This document shows, piece after piece, positions 53,736-62,260 of a stretch of 64,000 bases of DNA (within the stretch, counting starts at the first letter, position 1; each line of letters opens with the position of its first letter). The stretch covers positions 1-64,000 of the forward strand of contig JBEVMR010000071.1 of the NCBI GenBank assembly GCA_040508545.1. Reading direction: 5' to 3'. The notes beneath the pieces were generated by a model. That model did no database searches and was not told the DNA's origin. It saw nothing but the letters and a program-made list of their open reading frames with translations. Source of the stretch: VRUE01 sp040508545 (GTDB taxonomy: Bacteria; Actinomycetota; Thermoleophilia; Solirubrobacterales; 70-9). Made by a program: the position numbers and the translations under genes.

Positions 53736-54566
53736 ATGAAGTCGAAGCGCCTTACAAGGATGCGCGCCATAATCGGCGCCACGCTTGCCGCTACTGCACT
53801 GGCGGTATCGGCATCGGCGGCCCAAGCAGATACCCCAGCTCCGGGTTATGCCCAGTTCGCTGGTTGCCCCAGTCCGAAAACCGAAAACCCGGCGATAAGC
53901 AGCTGCGTACACGGCACCGTGAAGGGTGGTCACATCCGTTTCGGGAAAAAAGAAGTGCCGATTTCGGTCCCGATCGGGCTCAGCGGAGGCGTGGATGAAG
54001 TTTTCGGAAATTTCTCCGTCAGCGCTAAAGGTGGCCTCGAAGCCGTCAAACAACCGGTTCCCGGCGGTTTGATCGGCTCGACGAAACTCGATTGGCTGGC
54101 CGACAGCCTGAACCTAACTCAGCTGAAGCTCTACGCCGTAGCTGAGCCCGCTGGCATTCCCACTTTGGGAGTCGCGGATATACGCTTGCCAATCAAAGTG
54201 CATCTGATCAATTCGGTGCTTGGCAACAACTGCTACGTCGGATCGTTCGCGAATCCAATCGTTCTCGACATGACCACTGGCACGACCAGTCCACCACCAC
54301 CAAACAAACCGATAACGGGGAAATTCCCCACCGTCGGCGTCAGCCCCCTGGAAGTCCTTTTGCTTTCCGGTGGAACTTTCGTCGATAACTCATTCGCGGT
54401 TCCTAGGGCGAGCGGCTGCGTGTTGAGCCTCTTCCGTGGCGCACTCAAAATCAACATTGACAACCTGCTCAACTCAATATCCGGACTCCCAGCCCCGGCG
54501 GGCACCAACGCGGCGAGCTTCGACATCGACACCGAACTAGTCGATGCGCGCCTCGTCTATCCGTAG
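53736..54566 (+). CDS. Secreted protein of unknown function
   Basis: 276 residues from ATG 53736 behind GGGGGAG. Signal peptide at residues 1-31 (ATALAVSASAAQA). The mature part is beta-rich with two Cys pairs and a Pro-rich loop (TSPPPPNKP). Codon use is visibly less GC-rich than the neighbours, suggesting recent arrival or relaxed selection. Similar exported proteins occur in Thermoleophilia; no function known. Confidence 0.7.
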   Translation: MKSKRLTRMRAIIGATLAATALAVSASAAQADTPAPGYAQFAGCPSPKTENPAISSCVHGTVKGGHIRFGKKEVPISVPIGLSGGVDEVFGNFSVSAKGGLEAVKQPVPGGLIGSTKLDWLADSLNLTQLKLYAVAEPAGIPTLGVADIRLPIKVHLINSVLGNNCYVGSFANPIVLDMTTGTTSPPPPNKPITGKFPTVGVSPLEVLLLSGGTFVDNSFAVPRASGCVLSLFRGALKINIDNLLNSISGLPAPAGTNAASFDIDTELVDARLVYP

Positions 54567-54590
54567 CGATCTCTGAGTCGAACACGCTCA

Positions 54591-54626
54591 GAACGAGTGC
54601 GCGGTGGCAACGCCGCGCACTCGTTC
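54591..54626 (+). terminator. Terminator of the secreted-protein gene
   Basis: 14-bp perfect stem GAACGAGTGCGCGG / CCGCGCACTCGTTC with an 8-base loop, 24 bases after the stop. Confidence 0.85.
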
Positions 54627-54711
54627 CGAGTCCGTTCGCCGATACCTTGAAGGCCCGTCTTCTCTGGCCGCCTTCGGCCACGGAAGCGGAGCGCGACTGC
54701 GAGAACGCCCT

Positions 54712-55728
54712 CTAAGACCCTGGGGTCGGCGCGATCTCGGTCGGCTCGCCGCCGGGCATCCAGTGAGCCTCGGGGCTGGGCGGCGTGTCGCGCAGGTACC
54801 ACTCGGCGTCGAGGGCGCCCATGCAGCCGGTGCCGGCGGCGGTGACCGCCTGGCGATAGGTGCGGTCGACGACGTCGCCGACGGCGAAGACCCCGGCCAG
54901 GTTGGTCTTGGTCGAGCCGGGCCGGGTGCGGATGTAGCCGTCCTCGTCGGTATCGATCTGATCGGCGACGACCTCCGAGCGCGGGATGTGGCCGATCGCG
55001 ATGAACGCCCCTTCCGTGCTGAGGTCCTCGGTCTCCCCCGTCTCGGCATTGCGCAACCGCACGTGGTCGAGGTTGGCGCCGCCGTCGCCGGCGACGAACT
55101 CCTCGGGGATGAAGGGGGTCTTGAACTCGATGTTGGGCTGCTCGGCAGCGCGCTCATGCATGATCTTCGAGGCGCGGAACTCGTCGCGGCGGTTGACGAT
55201 CGTCAGCTCGCTGGCGAACTTGGAGACGAAGATCGCGTCCTCCATCGCCGAGTCGCCGCCGCCGATCACGATCACCTTCTTGCCCTTGAAGAAGGCACCG
55301 TCGCAGACGCCGCAGGTGGACACGCCGCAGCCGCTCAGCTCCATCTCGCCGGGGATGCCGAGCCGGCGCGGCTCCGCCCCCATCGCCAGGATCACGGTCT
55401 TGGCCAGGTGCTCCTCGTCGCCGAGGAAAACCCTGTGCACGCCGCCGTCCTCGCTGAGCTCGACCCGGTCGACGTCGTCGGTGACGAAGCGGGTGCCGAA
55501 ACGCTCGGCCTGGGCACGGAACTGGTTCATCATCTCCGGCCCCATGATTCCCTCGGGGTAACCGGGGTAGTTCTCGACGTCGGTCGTGTTCTGCAGCTGG
55601 CCGCCCCACTGAAAGCCCTCGAAGACGAGCGGCTCGAGGTTGGCGCGCGCGGTATAGAGAGCGGCGGTGTAGCCCGCGGGCCCACCACCGACGATGATCA
55701 CGTTCTCGATCTTCTTTTGGTCTGCCAT
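54712..55728 (-). CDS. trxB: Thioredoxin-disulfide reductase
   Basis: 338 residues from ATG 55728. FAD site GGGPAGYTAALYTARA, redox pair CGVCDGA, NADPH site VIGGGDSAMEDA and the C-terminal GVFAVGDVVD. It reduces thioredoxin with NADPH and so feeds MsrA and peroxiredoxins. No thioredoxin gene is adjacent. Confidence 0.97.
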   Translation of the reverse strand: MADQKKIENVIIVGGGPAGYTAALYTARANLEPLVFEGFQWGGQLQNTTDVENYPGYPEGIMGPEMMNQFRAQAERFGTRFVTDDVDRVELSEDGGVHRVFLGDEEHLAKTVILAMGAEPRRLGIPGEMELSGCGVSTCGVCDGAFFKGKKVIVIGGGDSAMEDAIFVSKFASELTIVNRRDEFRASKIMHERAAEQPNIEFKTPFIPEEFVAGDGGANLDHVRLRNAETGETEDLSTEGAFIAIGHIPRSEVVADQIDTDEDGYIRTRPGSTKTNLAGVFAVGDVVDRTYRQAVTAAGTGCMGALDAEWYLRDTPPSPEAHWMPGGEPTEIAPTPGS

Positions 55729-55786
55729 ATCTGCCGCCGGAAGTCTAATACTTTACTTTTTATAGTAACCCCTAGGGCAACCCTTG

Positions 55787-56911
55787 TCACTCGGCCGCCG
55801 CGGGTTCCAGCTCCCTCTCCGGCGCCCTTCCGCGATCGATCGGGAGCCCCTCTGTTTCCCAGTGGTGCACCCTCGTGCGCAGCTGGAAGAAGGCGACGAC
55901 GCCGAACGGGATCGGCAGCCAGAAGGCGACCAAGCGGTAGATCAGGATCGCCGGGAATACCGTCCCCTCGGGGATGCCGAAGAGGACGAAGGCGCCGATC
56001 ATCCCCGCGTCGACCGCCCCCACTCCGGCCGGCGCCAGCGGGAAGAGGTTGCCGACCATGCCGAGGAAGAAGCCCTGGACGACGACCGCGAGCGGCACGT
56101 GCACGCCGAACGCCTTGAACGAAGCCCAGAGGATGCCGATGTTGGTCGCCCAGTAGCCGACGGCGCCGATCACCGCCAGCCCACCCCGGCCGGGGTGGAT
56201 CAGCAGCCGGAAGCCGAACCTGACCCCCTCGCCCACCGTCTCCATCACCTTGGCCACTTTGTCGGCGACTGCCCTGGCGCGCGGGCGGTGCACGTGCGAG
56301 GTGAGCCGTTCGCGCAGGTCGGCTGGAATCAGAGCGGCGAGCACGCCGAAGATCAGGACCAGGCCCGAGACCGCGGCCGGGACGATCGTCAGCTCGACCG
56401 ATGCCTTGCCGGGCATGACGCCAGTGCGAAGCAATACCCCGAAGACGATCAGCGCCAGCGGGTAGAAGACGTACTGGAGGGTGAGGAAGGCGACCATCCG
56501 CCGCGCCACCTCGTGGCGGACCATCCCCGCCCGGCGCAGCGCCCAGTAGGTGAGGGCGATGCCGCCGGCGCCGCCGGCCGAGAAGAGGCGCGTCGCCGCC
56601 ACGCCGGCGAGGTTGATGTCGTAGGTCTCGCGCCAGCTGAGCCGCAGCACGTCACCGCCGACGACCGCCTTGAAGAGCGCGATGTAGGTGGCTATCGCCG
56701 CAAGCTCGAAGCCGATCGCGACGACGATCCAGATCGCCTCCGCTTCGCTGAGCTTGCTCATCGCGTCGCCGAGGCCGACCAGCTTCGGGAAGAGGAAGTA
56801 GATCCCGATCAGCAAGAGGAGGACGACGAGCAGCGTCTGCGCTACCCGCCGCCGCGTGAAAAGCGGCAGCTCGAAGCCGCCGTTTTCGCTCACCGGCTGC
56901 TCGGGAGACAC
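55787..56911 (-). CDS. Flippase-like membrane protein (LPG synthase TM / UPF0104 type)
   Basis: 374 residues with about eight membrane segments and the family stretches NLAGVAATRLFSAGGAGGIAL and FPLAPAGVGAVDAGMIGAF. This domain is the membrane half of lysylphosphatidylglycerol synthases and also occurs alone in glycolipid-related proteins. No aminoacyl transferase half is present. The next gene downstream on the minus strand is trxB. Confidence 0.85.
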   Translation of the reverse strand: MSPEQPVSENGGFELPLFTRRRVAQTLLVVLLLLIGIYFLFPKLVGLGDAMSKLSEAEAIWIVVAIGFELAAIATYIALFKAVVGGDVLRLSWRETYDINLAGVAATRLFSAGGAGGIALTYWALRRAGMVRHEVARRMVAFLTLQYVFYPLALIVFGVLLRTGVMPGKASVELTIVPAAVSGLVLIFGVLAALIPADLRERLTSHVHRPRARAVADKVAKVMETVGEGVRFGFRLLIHPGRGGLAVIGAVGYWATNIGILWASFKAFGVHVPLAVVVQGFFLGMVGNLFPLAPAGVGAVDAGMIGAFVLFGIPEGTVFPAILIYRLVAFWLPIPFGVVAFFQLRTRVHHWETEGLPIDRGRAPERELEPAAAE

Positions 56912-56921
56912 GCCAAGGAAG

Positions 56922-57866
56922 CTACCCGTTCGCCAGGCGCTCCAGACCTTGCAGGCGTCGATTCACCGCCAGGACCGCCGGCTCGGCCAGCGACTCGCCC
57001 CGCTGCGCGGCGGCGACCAGCGCCGCCCCGGCGGCGAGGTCGGTGACGTAGTGCTCGCCCAGGTAGACGAGACCGAAGCCGAGGGTGAGGGCGTAGCCCC
57101 AGCCGGCGGCGCCGGCCGTGCGCCCCGTTTCGGTCAGCGATATCGCCGCCGACACCGAGGTCGCGAAGTGCAGCGAGGGCATCGCCGCCCAGGGGTTGCC
57201 GCCGAGCGCCTTGTACATCGCCGGCCAGGCGGATTTCCAGGTCTCCTTGCCGACCTCTTCCATGATCCGCCGCACCTCTTCCTCGCCGGTGTGACCCTGC
57301 TCGGAGGCCCACCAGGGCGGCGCGGTCGGGGCGGCGAAGTAGACCGCGCAGCCGCCGTCGAAGACCGCTGCCAGCCGCCGGGCGGCGCTTGGGAAGCGAT
57401 CCGGGTGGCGCAACAGGATGAAGAGGAGCGCCGCGTAGGGCTCGATGAACCAGAGCCAGTGCACCCAGGTGAGGAAGCGGTTGAGCGTCCCGGCCCCGCG
57501 CCATCGGGCGAGCGCCCGCTGCAGGCGCACGTTGGGCAGCTGGCCGAGGCCGATCGCCCGGTCGGCGGCGATCGGGTAGCGGATCCGCAGCCGGGCACGG
57601 AGGCGGTCCGGGTCGTCGTAGGGCAGCTCGTGGACCATCGTGAAGGCCCACATCTGCAGCGCGTACATCGCCACGTCGCGCTTGCGCGAACGGGGGTAGA
57701 GAACGGCGAGGCCGAGTGGCCCAGCCGCGCAAGCGGCGACGGTCACCGGAGCGGGGATCCGAGCCCGGCGGCGCAGCAGTGGCACGGCGACCGCCGCTCC
57801 GATCGCCGCCGCCGCCCCAGCCCGCACCGCCTTCCTTGACGCGGGAGATGGTCGGCTCTTCTTCAT
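56922..57866 (-). CDS. PAP2-superfamily membrane protein
   Basis: 314 residues from ATG 57866; the longer frame to 58040 is Arg-rich shadow over ctaC. Several membrane segments; phosphatase motifs include AMPSLHFATS with the second-motif His and YLGEHYVTDLAAG with the third-motif His and Asp. A lipid phosphatase or inositol-phosphorylceramide-synthase-like transferase. The start lies ten bases after the stop region of ctaC's divergent promoter spacer. Confidence 0.82.
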   Translation of the reverse strand: MKKSRPSPASRKAVRAGAAAAIGAAVAVPLLRRRARIPAPVTVAACAAGPLGLAVLYPRSRKRDVAMYALQMWAFTMVHELPYDDPDRLRARLRIRYPIAADRAIGLGQLPNVRLQRALARWRGAGTLNRFLTWVHWLWFIEPYAALLFILLRHPDRFPSAARRLAAVFDGGCAVYFAAPTAPPWWASEQGHTGEEEVRRIMEEVGKETWKSAWPAMYKALGGNPWAAMPSLHFATSVSAAISLTETGRTAGAAGWGYALTLGFGLVYLGEHYVTDLAAGAALVAAAQRGESLAEPAVLAVNRRLQGLERLANG

Positions 57867-57895
57867 CGGGCCGGCGAGTATAGGATGGCCGCGCT

Positions 57896-58600
57896 TTGAC
57901 CCCCCACAGTCCTGGCACTGACCAGATCGACACCCTGTTCTGGATTGGCTTCGTCGCCGCGACGATCCTCGTCGTCGCGATCGTCGGCGGTTTGCTCTAC
58001 GCCCTGCGTCGCTACCGGGCCGAGCGCGGCGCCGAGCCACGCCAAATCACTGGCGGCCGCACCATCCAGCTGCGCGTCGGCGGCGCCCTCGCGGTCTTCG
58101 CCGTCGGGATCTTCGTGCTCAGCATCGTCTACACCGACAAAGCCCGCGAGACGCCGGCAAACGGCGAGGCCAGCGGCCCGCTGAAGCTCTCGAGCTCGGA
58201 GTCGCTGAAGATCACGACCACCGGGCAGCAGTGGCTGTGGCGCTACGACTACCCGAACGAAGCCTTCTCCTATTACAAGCTCGTCGTCCCGGTCGACACC
58301 GCGGTCGAACTGGACCTGGTCTCGACCGACGTCGTCCATACCTGGGACGTCCCCGACCTGGCCGGCAAGCACGACGCCGTGCCCGGCAAGACCAACCACG
58401 TCATCTTCCGCGCCGACGAGGAGGGGACCTACCGCGGCCAGGCGGCGACCATGTCCGGCCAGGCCTACGCGGCGATGCGAACCGAGGTCGAAGTGGTCTC
58501 GCCCGAGGAGTACCAGGCCTTCGTCGAGGGCGCCAAGAAAGACATCCAGGCGGCGCAGGACCGCGTCGTCGGCCTGATCGAAAACGGGGAAACGCCATGA
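57896..58600 (+). CDS. ctaC: Heme-copper oxidase subunit II-like protein lacking CuA ligands
   Basis: 234 residues, TTG 57896 the likeliest start. Two membrane segments (about 12-36, 58-78) then a cupredoxin domain, as in subunit II of cytochrome oxidases. Homology is plain: QQWLWRYDYP, DVVHTWDVPDLAGKHDAVPG, VSPEEYQAFV. The CuA motif reads YRGQAATMSGQAYAAM where YxGQCxELCGxxHxxM is expected: both Cys are replaced (Ala183, Ser187), as are Glu (Thr185) and the second His (Tyr191). Only His148 and Met194 remain, so CuA cannot form. Overlaps subunit I by four bases. Confidence 0.92.
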   Translation: MTPHSPGTDQIDTLFWIGFVAATILVVAIVGGLLYALRRYRAERGAEPRQITGGRTIQLRVGGALAVFAVGIFVLSIVYTDKARETPANGEASGPLKLSSSESLKITTTGQQWLWRYDYPNEAFSYYKLVVPVDTAVELDLVSTDVVHTWDVPDLAGKHDAVPGKTNHVIFRADEEGTYRGQAATMSGQAYAAMRTEVEVVSPEEYQAFVEGAKKDIQAAQDRVVGLIENGETP

Positions 58601-60279
58601 GCCCGAGCCAACGTCCCGAGCTGGTCGCCGACGGCTTCCCGCCGCGCCGCCCGCGCTGGGTCGAGATCGTGACCAGCGCCGATCACAAGGACCTCGGCCG
58701 GGTCCTGATCACCAGCGCCCTCGGCTTCCTCTTCATCGCCCTGGTCGAGCTGCTGCTGATGAGATTGCAGCTGGCGATTCCCGAGAACACCTTCCTCGAC
58801 CCGGTCACCTTCAACCGGATGCTCTCGCTCTACGGCGCCACCGCGATCTTCTTCGTCGCCGTGCCGCTCGCGCTCGGCTTCTTCTACTACGTAGCGCCGC
58901 TGCAGATCGGCGCCCGCGGAACCGCCCTGCCGCGGCTCGGCCAGATCGGCGTCTGGCTCTTCGTCGCCGGCGCCACTGTCCTCTACACCGGCTTCCTCTT
59001 CACTCCCAGCGAGGCCGGGGTCAACCCGCTGCCGCCGCTCTCAGGGCTCGCCTTCCTCGCCAACAACGGCGTCGACGCCTGGGCCGCCGCGACCGGCCTG
59101 GCGACGCTCGGGTTCGTCCTGATCGCCGTCGACCTCGTCGCCACGCTGCGCCGCCTGCGCGCACCCGGGATGGCCTGGCGGCGGCTGCCGGTCTTCTCCT
59201 GGGCAGCGGCGATCTCCTCATGGCTGCTGCTGGTGATCGGCCCGGTGATGCTGGCGGCGATCACGATGCTGCTGATCGACCGCAACTTCGAAGGGATCTT
59301 CTTCGCCGGCGACGCCGGCGGCTCGCCGCTGCTCTGGCAGCACCTGAGCTGGATCTTCTACACGGGCGCCTACATGCTGACGCTGATCTTCGCCCTCGGC
59401 GCGATCGCCGAGATCGTCCCGGCGCTCGCCCGCAAGCCGCTCTTCAACCGCGGCGCGGTGATCGGCTCGCTGGTCGCGATCGCCGTGATCGGCACGCTCG
59501 CCTGGATGCAGAACATGCTGACGGCGCCGATCGGGATCGGCTGGATGTACTTCGCGATGGCGATGTCGCTGGCGCTGATCGTTCCCTTCGGCCTGATCTT
59601 CTTCAACCTGATCGCGACCCTCGCCGGGGGCACGGTGCAGATGCGCGCGCCGCTGCTCTTCGCCGCCGGCGCGATCGTGACCATCTCGATCGGCCTCGCG
59701 GCCGAGATCGAGCACTCGATGGTCGCCGTCGGCTGGCGCCTGCAGCACACGACCGACAGCACCGCGGCGACCCACTTCGCCCTGCTCGGAGGCGCTGTCT
59801 TCGGCGGCTTCGCCGCCCTGCACTGGTGGTTCCCGAAGATGACCGGCCACACGATGGGCGAGTCACTGGCCCGTTTCAGCTTCTGGACGATGCTGCTCGG
59901 CACCCTGCTCGCCTTCGTGCCGCTGGCGCTCGCCGGGACCTTTGACGGGCAGGTGATCGATGCCTACAAGTTCTTCGGCGGCACCGGCGTCAGCACGTAC
60001 AACCTGATCGCCACGATCGGCGCCTTCATCCTCGCCGCCGGCATCCTCATGACCCTGGTCAACGCGATCGTCAGCCGCGAGGGCGGCGTCCCCGCCGGCC
60101 ATGACGCCTGGGGCGGCGACTCGCTCGAGTGGTTCGCCCTCTCGCCCCCGGAGCCGCACAACTTCGACCTGCTGCCCGACGTGCGCAGCCCGAGGCCGAT
60201 GCGCGACATCCGCGAGGCGATCGCCCACCGCAGCGCCCGCGCCGAGCAACCGGCCCGCGAGACGCAGCCGGTAGCCTGA
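58597..60279 (+). CDS. ctaD: Heme-copper oxidase subunit I-like protein lacking metal ligands
   Basis: 560 residues from ATG 58597, full length with 12 membrane segments. Family signatures are clear: IGARGTALPRLGQIGVW, DRNFEGIFFAGDAGGSPLLW, WWFPKMTGHTMGESLARFSF, GDSLEWFALSPPEPHNFDLL. Yet the ligands are gone. Position 79 of LSLYG is Tyr (low-spin heme His); 256 is Thr (CuB His, in FYTGAYM for GHPEVY); 305-306 are Gln-Asn (CuB His-His); 391 is Ala (high-spin heme His). Only His393 remains. D-channel Asp is Gly108, K-channel Lys is Ile334. It cannot reduce oxygen in the usual way. Confidence 0.93.
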   Translation: MSPSQRPELVADGFPPRRPRWVEIVTSADHKDLGRVLITSALGFLFIALVELLLMRLQLAIPENTFLDPVTFNRMLSLYGATAIFFVAVPLALGFFYYVAPLQIGARGTALPRLGQIGVWLFVAGATVLYTGFLFTPSEAGVNPLPPLSGLAFLANNGVDAWAAATGLATLGFVLIAVDLVATLRRLRAPGMAWRRLPVFSWAAAISSWLLLVIGPVMLAAITMLLIDRNFEGIFFAGDAGGSPLLWQHLSWIFYTGAYMLTLIFALGAIAEIVPALARKPLFNRGAVIGSLVAIAVIGTLAWMQNMLTAPIGIGWMYFAMAMSLALIVPFGLIFFNLIATLAGGTVQMRAPLLFAAGAIVTISIGLAAEIEHSMVAVGWRLQHTTDSTAATHFALLGGAVFGGFAALHWWFPKMTGHTMGESLARFSFWTMLLGTLLAFVPLALAGTFDGQVIDAYKFFGGTGVSTYNLIATIGAFILAAGILMTLVNAIVSREGGVPAGHDAWGGDSLEWFALSPPEPHNFDLLPDVRSPRPMRDIREAIAHRSARAEQPARETQPVA

Positions 60280-60284
60280 CCGGC

Positions 60285-61181
60285 ATGAGCGGCGCTCAGA
60301 CGGCTGCCATCCCGCAGCATCCCGCGGCGCCTTCGCTGCTGCGTGACTTCGTCACCCTGACCAAGCCGAAGGTGCAGTCGCTACTGCTGCTGACGACGGT
60401 GACGACGATGTACGTGGCCGGCGATCCCTCGATCGGGCTGGTCTTCCTCACCTGCCTCGGCGGCGCCCTCTCGGCGGGCGGCGCCGGCGCGATCAATCAC
60501 GCGATCGACCGCGACATCGACCAAACGATGGCCCGCACCGCGAGCCGGCCCGTGGCGAGCGGGCGGATCTCGCCGGCGACCGCGATCGGCTTCGGCGCCC
60601 TGCTGGGCGCTTGCTCGTTCGTGCTGCTCTCGCTGACGGTCAACCCGCTGGCGGCGGCGCTCTCGCTCTCCGGCCTCTTCGGCTACGTCTTCGTCTACAC
60701 GCTCTGGCTCAAGCGCAGGACGCCGCAGAACATCGTCATCGGCGGCGCTGCCGGCGCCGTGCCGCCGCTGGTCGCCTGGGCCGCGGTGACCGGCGGGCTC
60801 AGCGGCACCGCCCTCTTCCTCTTCGCGATCGTCTTCTTCTGGACCCCGCCCCACTTCTGGGCGCTCTCGCTGCTGATGAAGGACGAGTACGCAAAGGCGG
60901 GGATACCGATGCTGCCGGTCGTCCGCGGCGAGGACGAGACGCGCCGCCAGATCCTCCTCTACACGATCCTGCTCTACGCGGTGACCCAGCTGCCCTTCTG
61001 CGCCGGCGGCTTCGGGCTCGAGTACCTGGTCGCCTCGATGACGCTTGGGGCCGGCTTCATGTACTGCGCCGTGCGCCTGCTGCGCAGCGCCGACCGCCGC
61101 TGGGCCCTGCGCACCTATCTCTTCTCGCTCGCCTACCTCGCCCTGCTCTTCATCGCGATGCCGCTCGACCAGCTGGTCTAG
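60285..61181 (+). CDS. ctaB: Protoheme IX farnesyltransferase (heme O synthase)
   Basis: 298 residues from ATG 60285, five bases after subunit I. UbiA-type prenyltransferase with about nine membrane segments and the prenyl-diphosphate motif INHAIDRDIDQTMARTASRP; second loop FWTPPHFWALSLLMKDEYAK. It farnesylates heme B to heme O, the precursor of heme A made by CtaA (63032). Confidence 0.95.
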   Translation: MSGAQTAAIPQHPAAPSLLRDFVTLTKPKVQSLLLLTTVTTMYVAGDPSIGLVFLTCLGGALSAGGAGAINHAIDRDIDQTMARTASRPVASGRISPATAIGFGALLGACSFVLLSLTVNPLAAALSLSGLFGYVFVYTLWLKRRTPQNIVIGGAAGAVPPLVAWAAVTGGLSGTALFLFAIVFFWTPPHFWALSLLMKDEYAKAGIPMLPVVRGEDETRRQILLYTILLYAVTQLPFCAGGFGLEYLVASMTLGAGFMYCAVRLLRSADRRWALRTYLFSLAYLALLFIAMPLDQLV

Positions 61182-61226
61182 AGCTCTGAGCAGCTCGCGC
61201 CCTGCCTGCCTGATAGAAATCCGCCC

Positions 61227-61340
61227 GTGGATCGCGAGACCGCCAGAAGAGACATGACCGCGGGCCTGGTCGCCGGCGGCATCGCCGCCGCCGTCTTCGC
61301 CCTCTGCTTCGTCGCGGCGATGCTCTACATCGCCTCATGA
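61227..61340 (+). CDS. Single-pass membrane miniprotein
   Basis: 37 residues from GTG 61227: MDRETARRDMT then one membrane segment (AGLVAGGIAAAVFALCFVAA). Its stop overlaps the next ATG (ATGA), so translation is coupled to the subunit IV-like gene. The size and position fit a small accessory subunit of the oxidase-like complex. Confidence 0.6.
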   Translation: MDRETARRDMTAGLVAGGIAAAVFALCFVAAMLYIAS

Positions 61341-61630
61341 GCCCGGAGCACCGCGACATCCCCGAGCCCGGCGAGCTGGTCCACCCGCCCCGCGCCTCCT
61401 GGGCGCCCCTCGTCTTCGCTTTCGCCGCTGCCCTGGCCCTGTGCGGCGTCTTCATCGAGTTCATGGTCCCCGGCTGGATCTACTCGATCATCGGCGGCAT
61501 CGTCCTGATCTTCGCCCTGCGCAGCATGATCCGCAGCGCGACCGGCAGCTACTTCCGACTGCCGCGCAAGCAAAAGGTGCGCGGCGCGGTGCTGCCGGTC
61601 GAGACGATCAGCCCGCCCCAGACTGACTGA
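61337..61630 (+). CDS. Oxidase subunit IV-like small membrane protein
   Basis: 97 residues from ATG 61337. Pro-rich start (EPGELVHPPRASWAPL) and two membrane segments (about 22-42 and 45-67), the layout of actinobacterial cytochrome oxidase subunit IV (CtaF) proteins. Sequence similarity is too weak to prove it; operon position supports it. Confidence 0.65.
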   Translation: MSPEHRDIPEPGELVHPPRASWAPLVFAFAAALALCGVFIEFMVPGWIYSIIGGIVLIFALRSMIRSATGSYFRLPRKQKVRGAVLPVETISPPQTD

Positions 61631-61733
61631 TACCGGCGCATCTCGGGCGCCTCGGTCGGTTGGCTGCGGGTCACGCACAACAGTGCGCTCCCCTTGCCGC
61701 CCTCCCTGCGTCCCCCGACCTGCTTGATCTCAG

Positions 61734-62135
61734 TCAGTCTGGACTCATGCCCGACGTTGCGCCCGCCGACGTCCACACGCGCACGATGTCGCGGATCGAG
61801 AGCACTCCGACCAGGTCACCGTCTTCGAAGACGACGAGGTGGCGAATGCCGCGCGTCGACATCTCCGAAGCCGCGTGCTCGAGGCTCCAGTCCGGCGAGG
61901 CAGCCACCACGCCCTCGCTCATGTGATCGGAGACGAGCTCGGTGTCGGGATTCTGCCCAGTGCCAAGAGAGTTGAGGATGTCGCGCTCGGTGACGATGCA
62001 GGGAACCGGCCGCTCGTCGTCGGTGACCACCGCGGCGCCCACGCCCTTGTCGACCATCATCTGCGCGGCCTCGCGCAACGTGTGCGATGGGCCAACGGTG
62101 AGAACGACCTCCGACATCCCGTCCCTTACCTGCAT
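61734..62135 (-). CDS. Two-CBS-domain protein
   Basis: 133 residues from ATG 62135, two CBS motifs: VVLTVGPSHTLREAAQMMVD with GAAVVTDDERPVPCIVTERD, and VVAASPDWSLEHAASEMSTR with HLVVFEDGDLVGVLSIRDI. Such pairs bind adenine nucleotides and sense energy state. Divergent from the cytochrome c gene across 125 bases. Confidence 0.93.
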   Translation of the reverse strand: MQVRDGMSEVVLTVGPSHTLREAAQMMVDKGVGAAVVTDDERPVPCIVTERDILNSLGTGQNPDTELVSDHMSEGVVAASPDWSLEHAASEMSTRGIRHLVVFEDGDLVGVLSIRDIVRVWTSAGATSGMSPD

Positions 62136-62260
62136 CCTCGTCCCTCTCCTTCGCGGCTAGCGGGTTAGTGAGAATCGCCTCAAGCCTACCCGACGCACGC
62201 CTCCCCACGCACTGCTTGGACGCTGCCCCGGCGTATAGACTCCGGCGCGCTTCGCGCCGC

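Noticed and set aside
58597..60279. Explaining the missing oxidase ligands by sequencing error or frameshift
   Set aside because: Replacements are scattered single-codon changes in an unbroken frame with conserved motifs on both sides of each, and the partner subunit shows the same loss independently.
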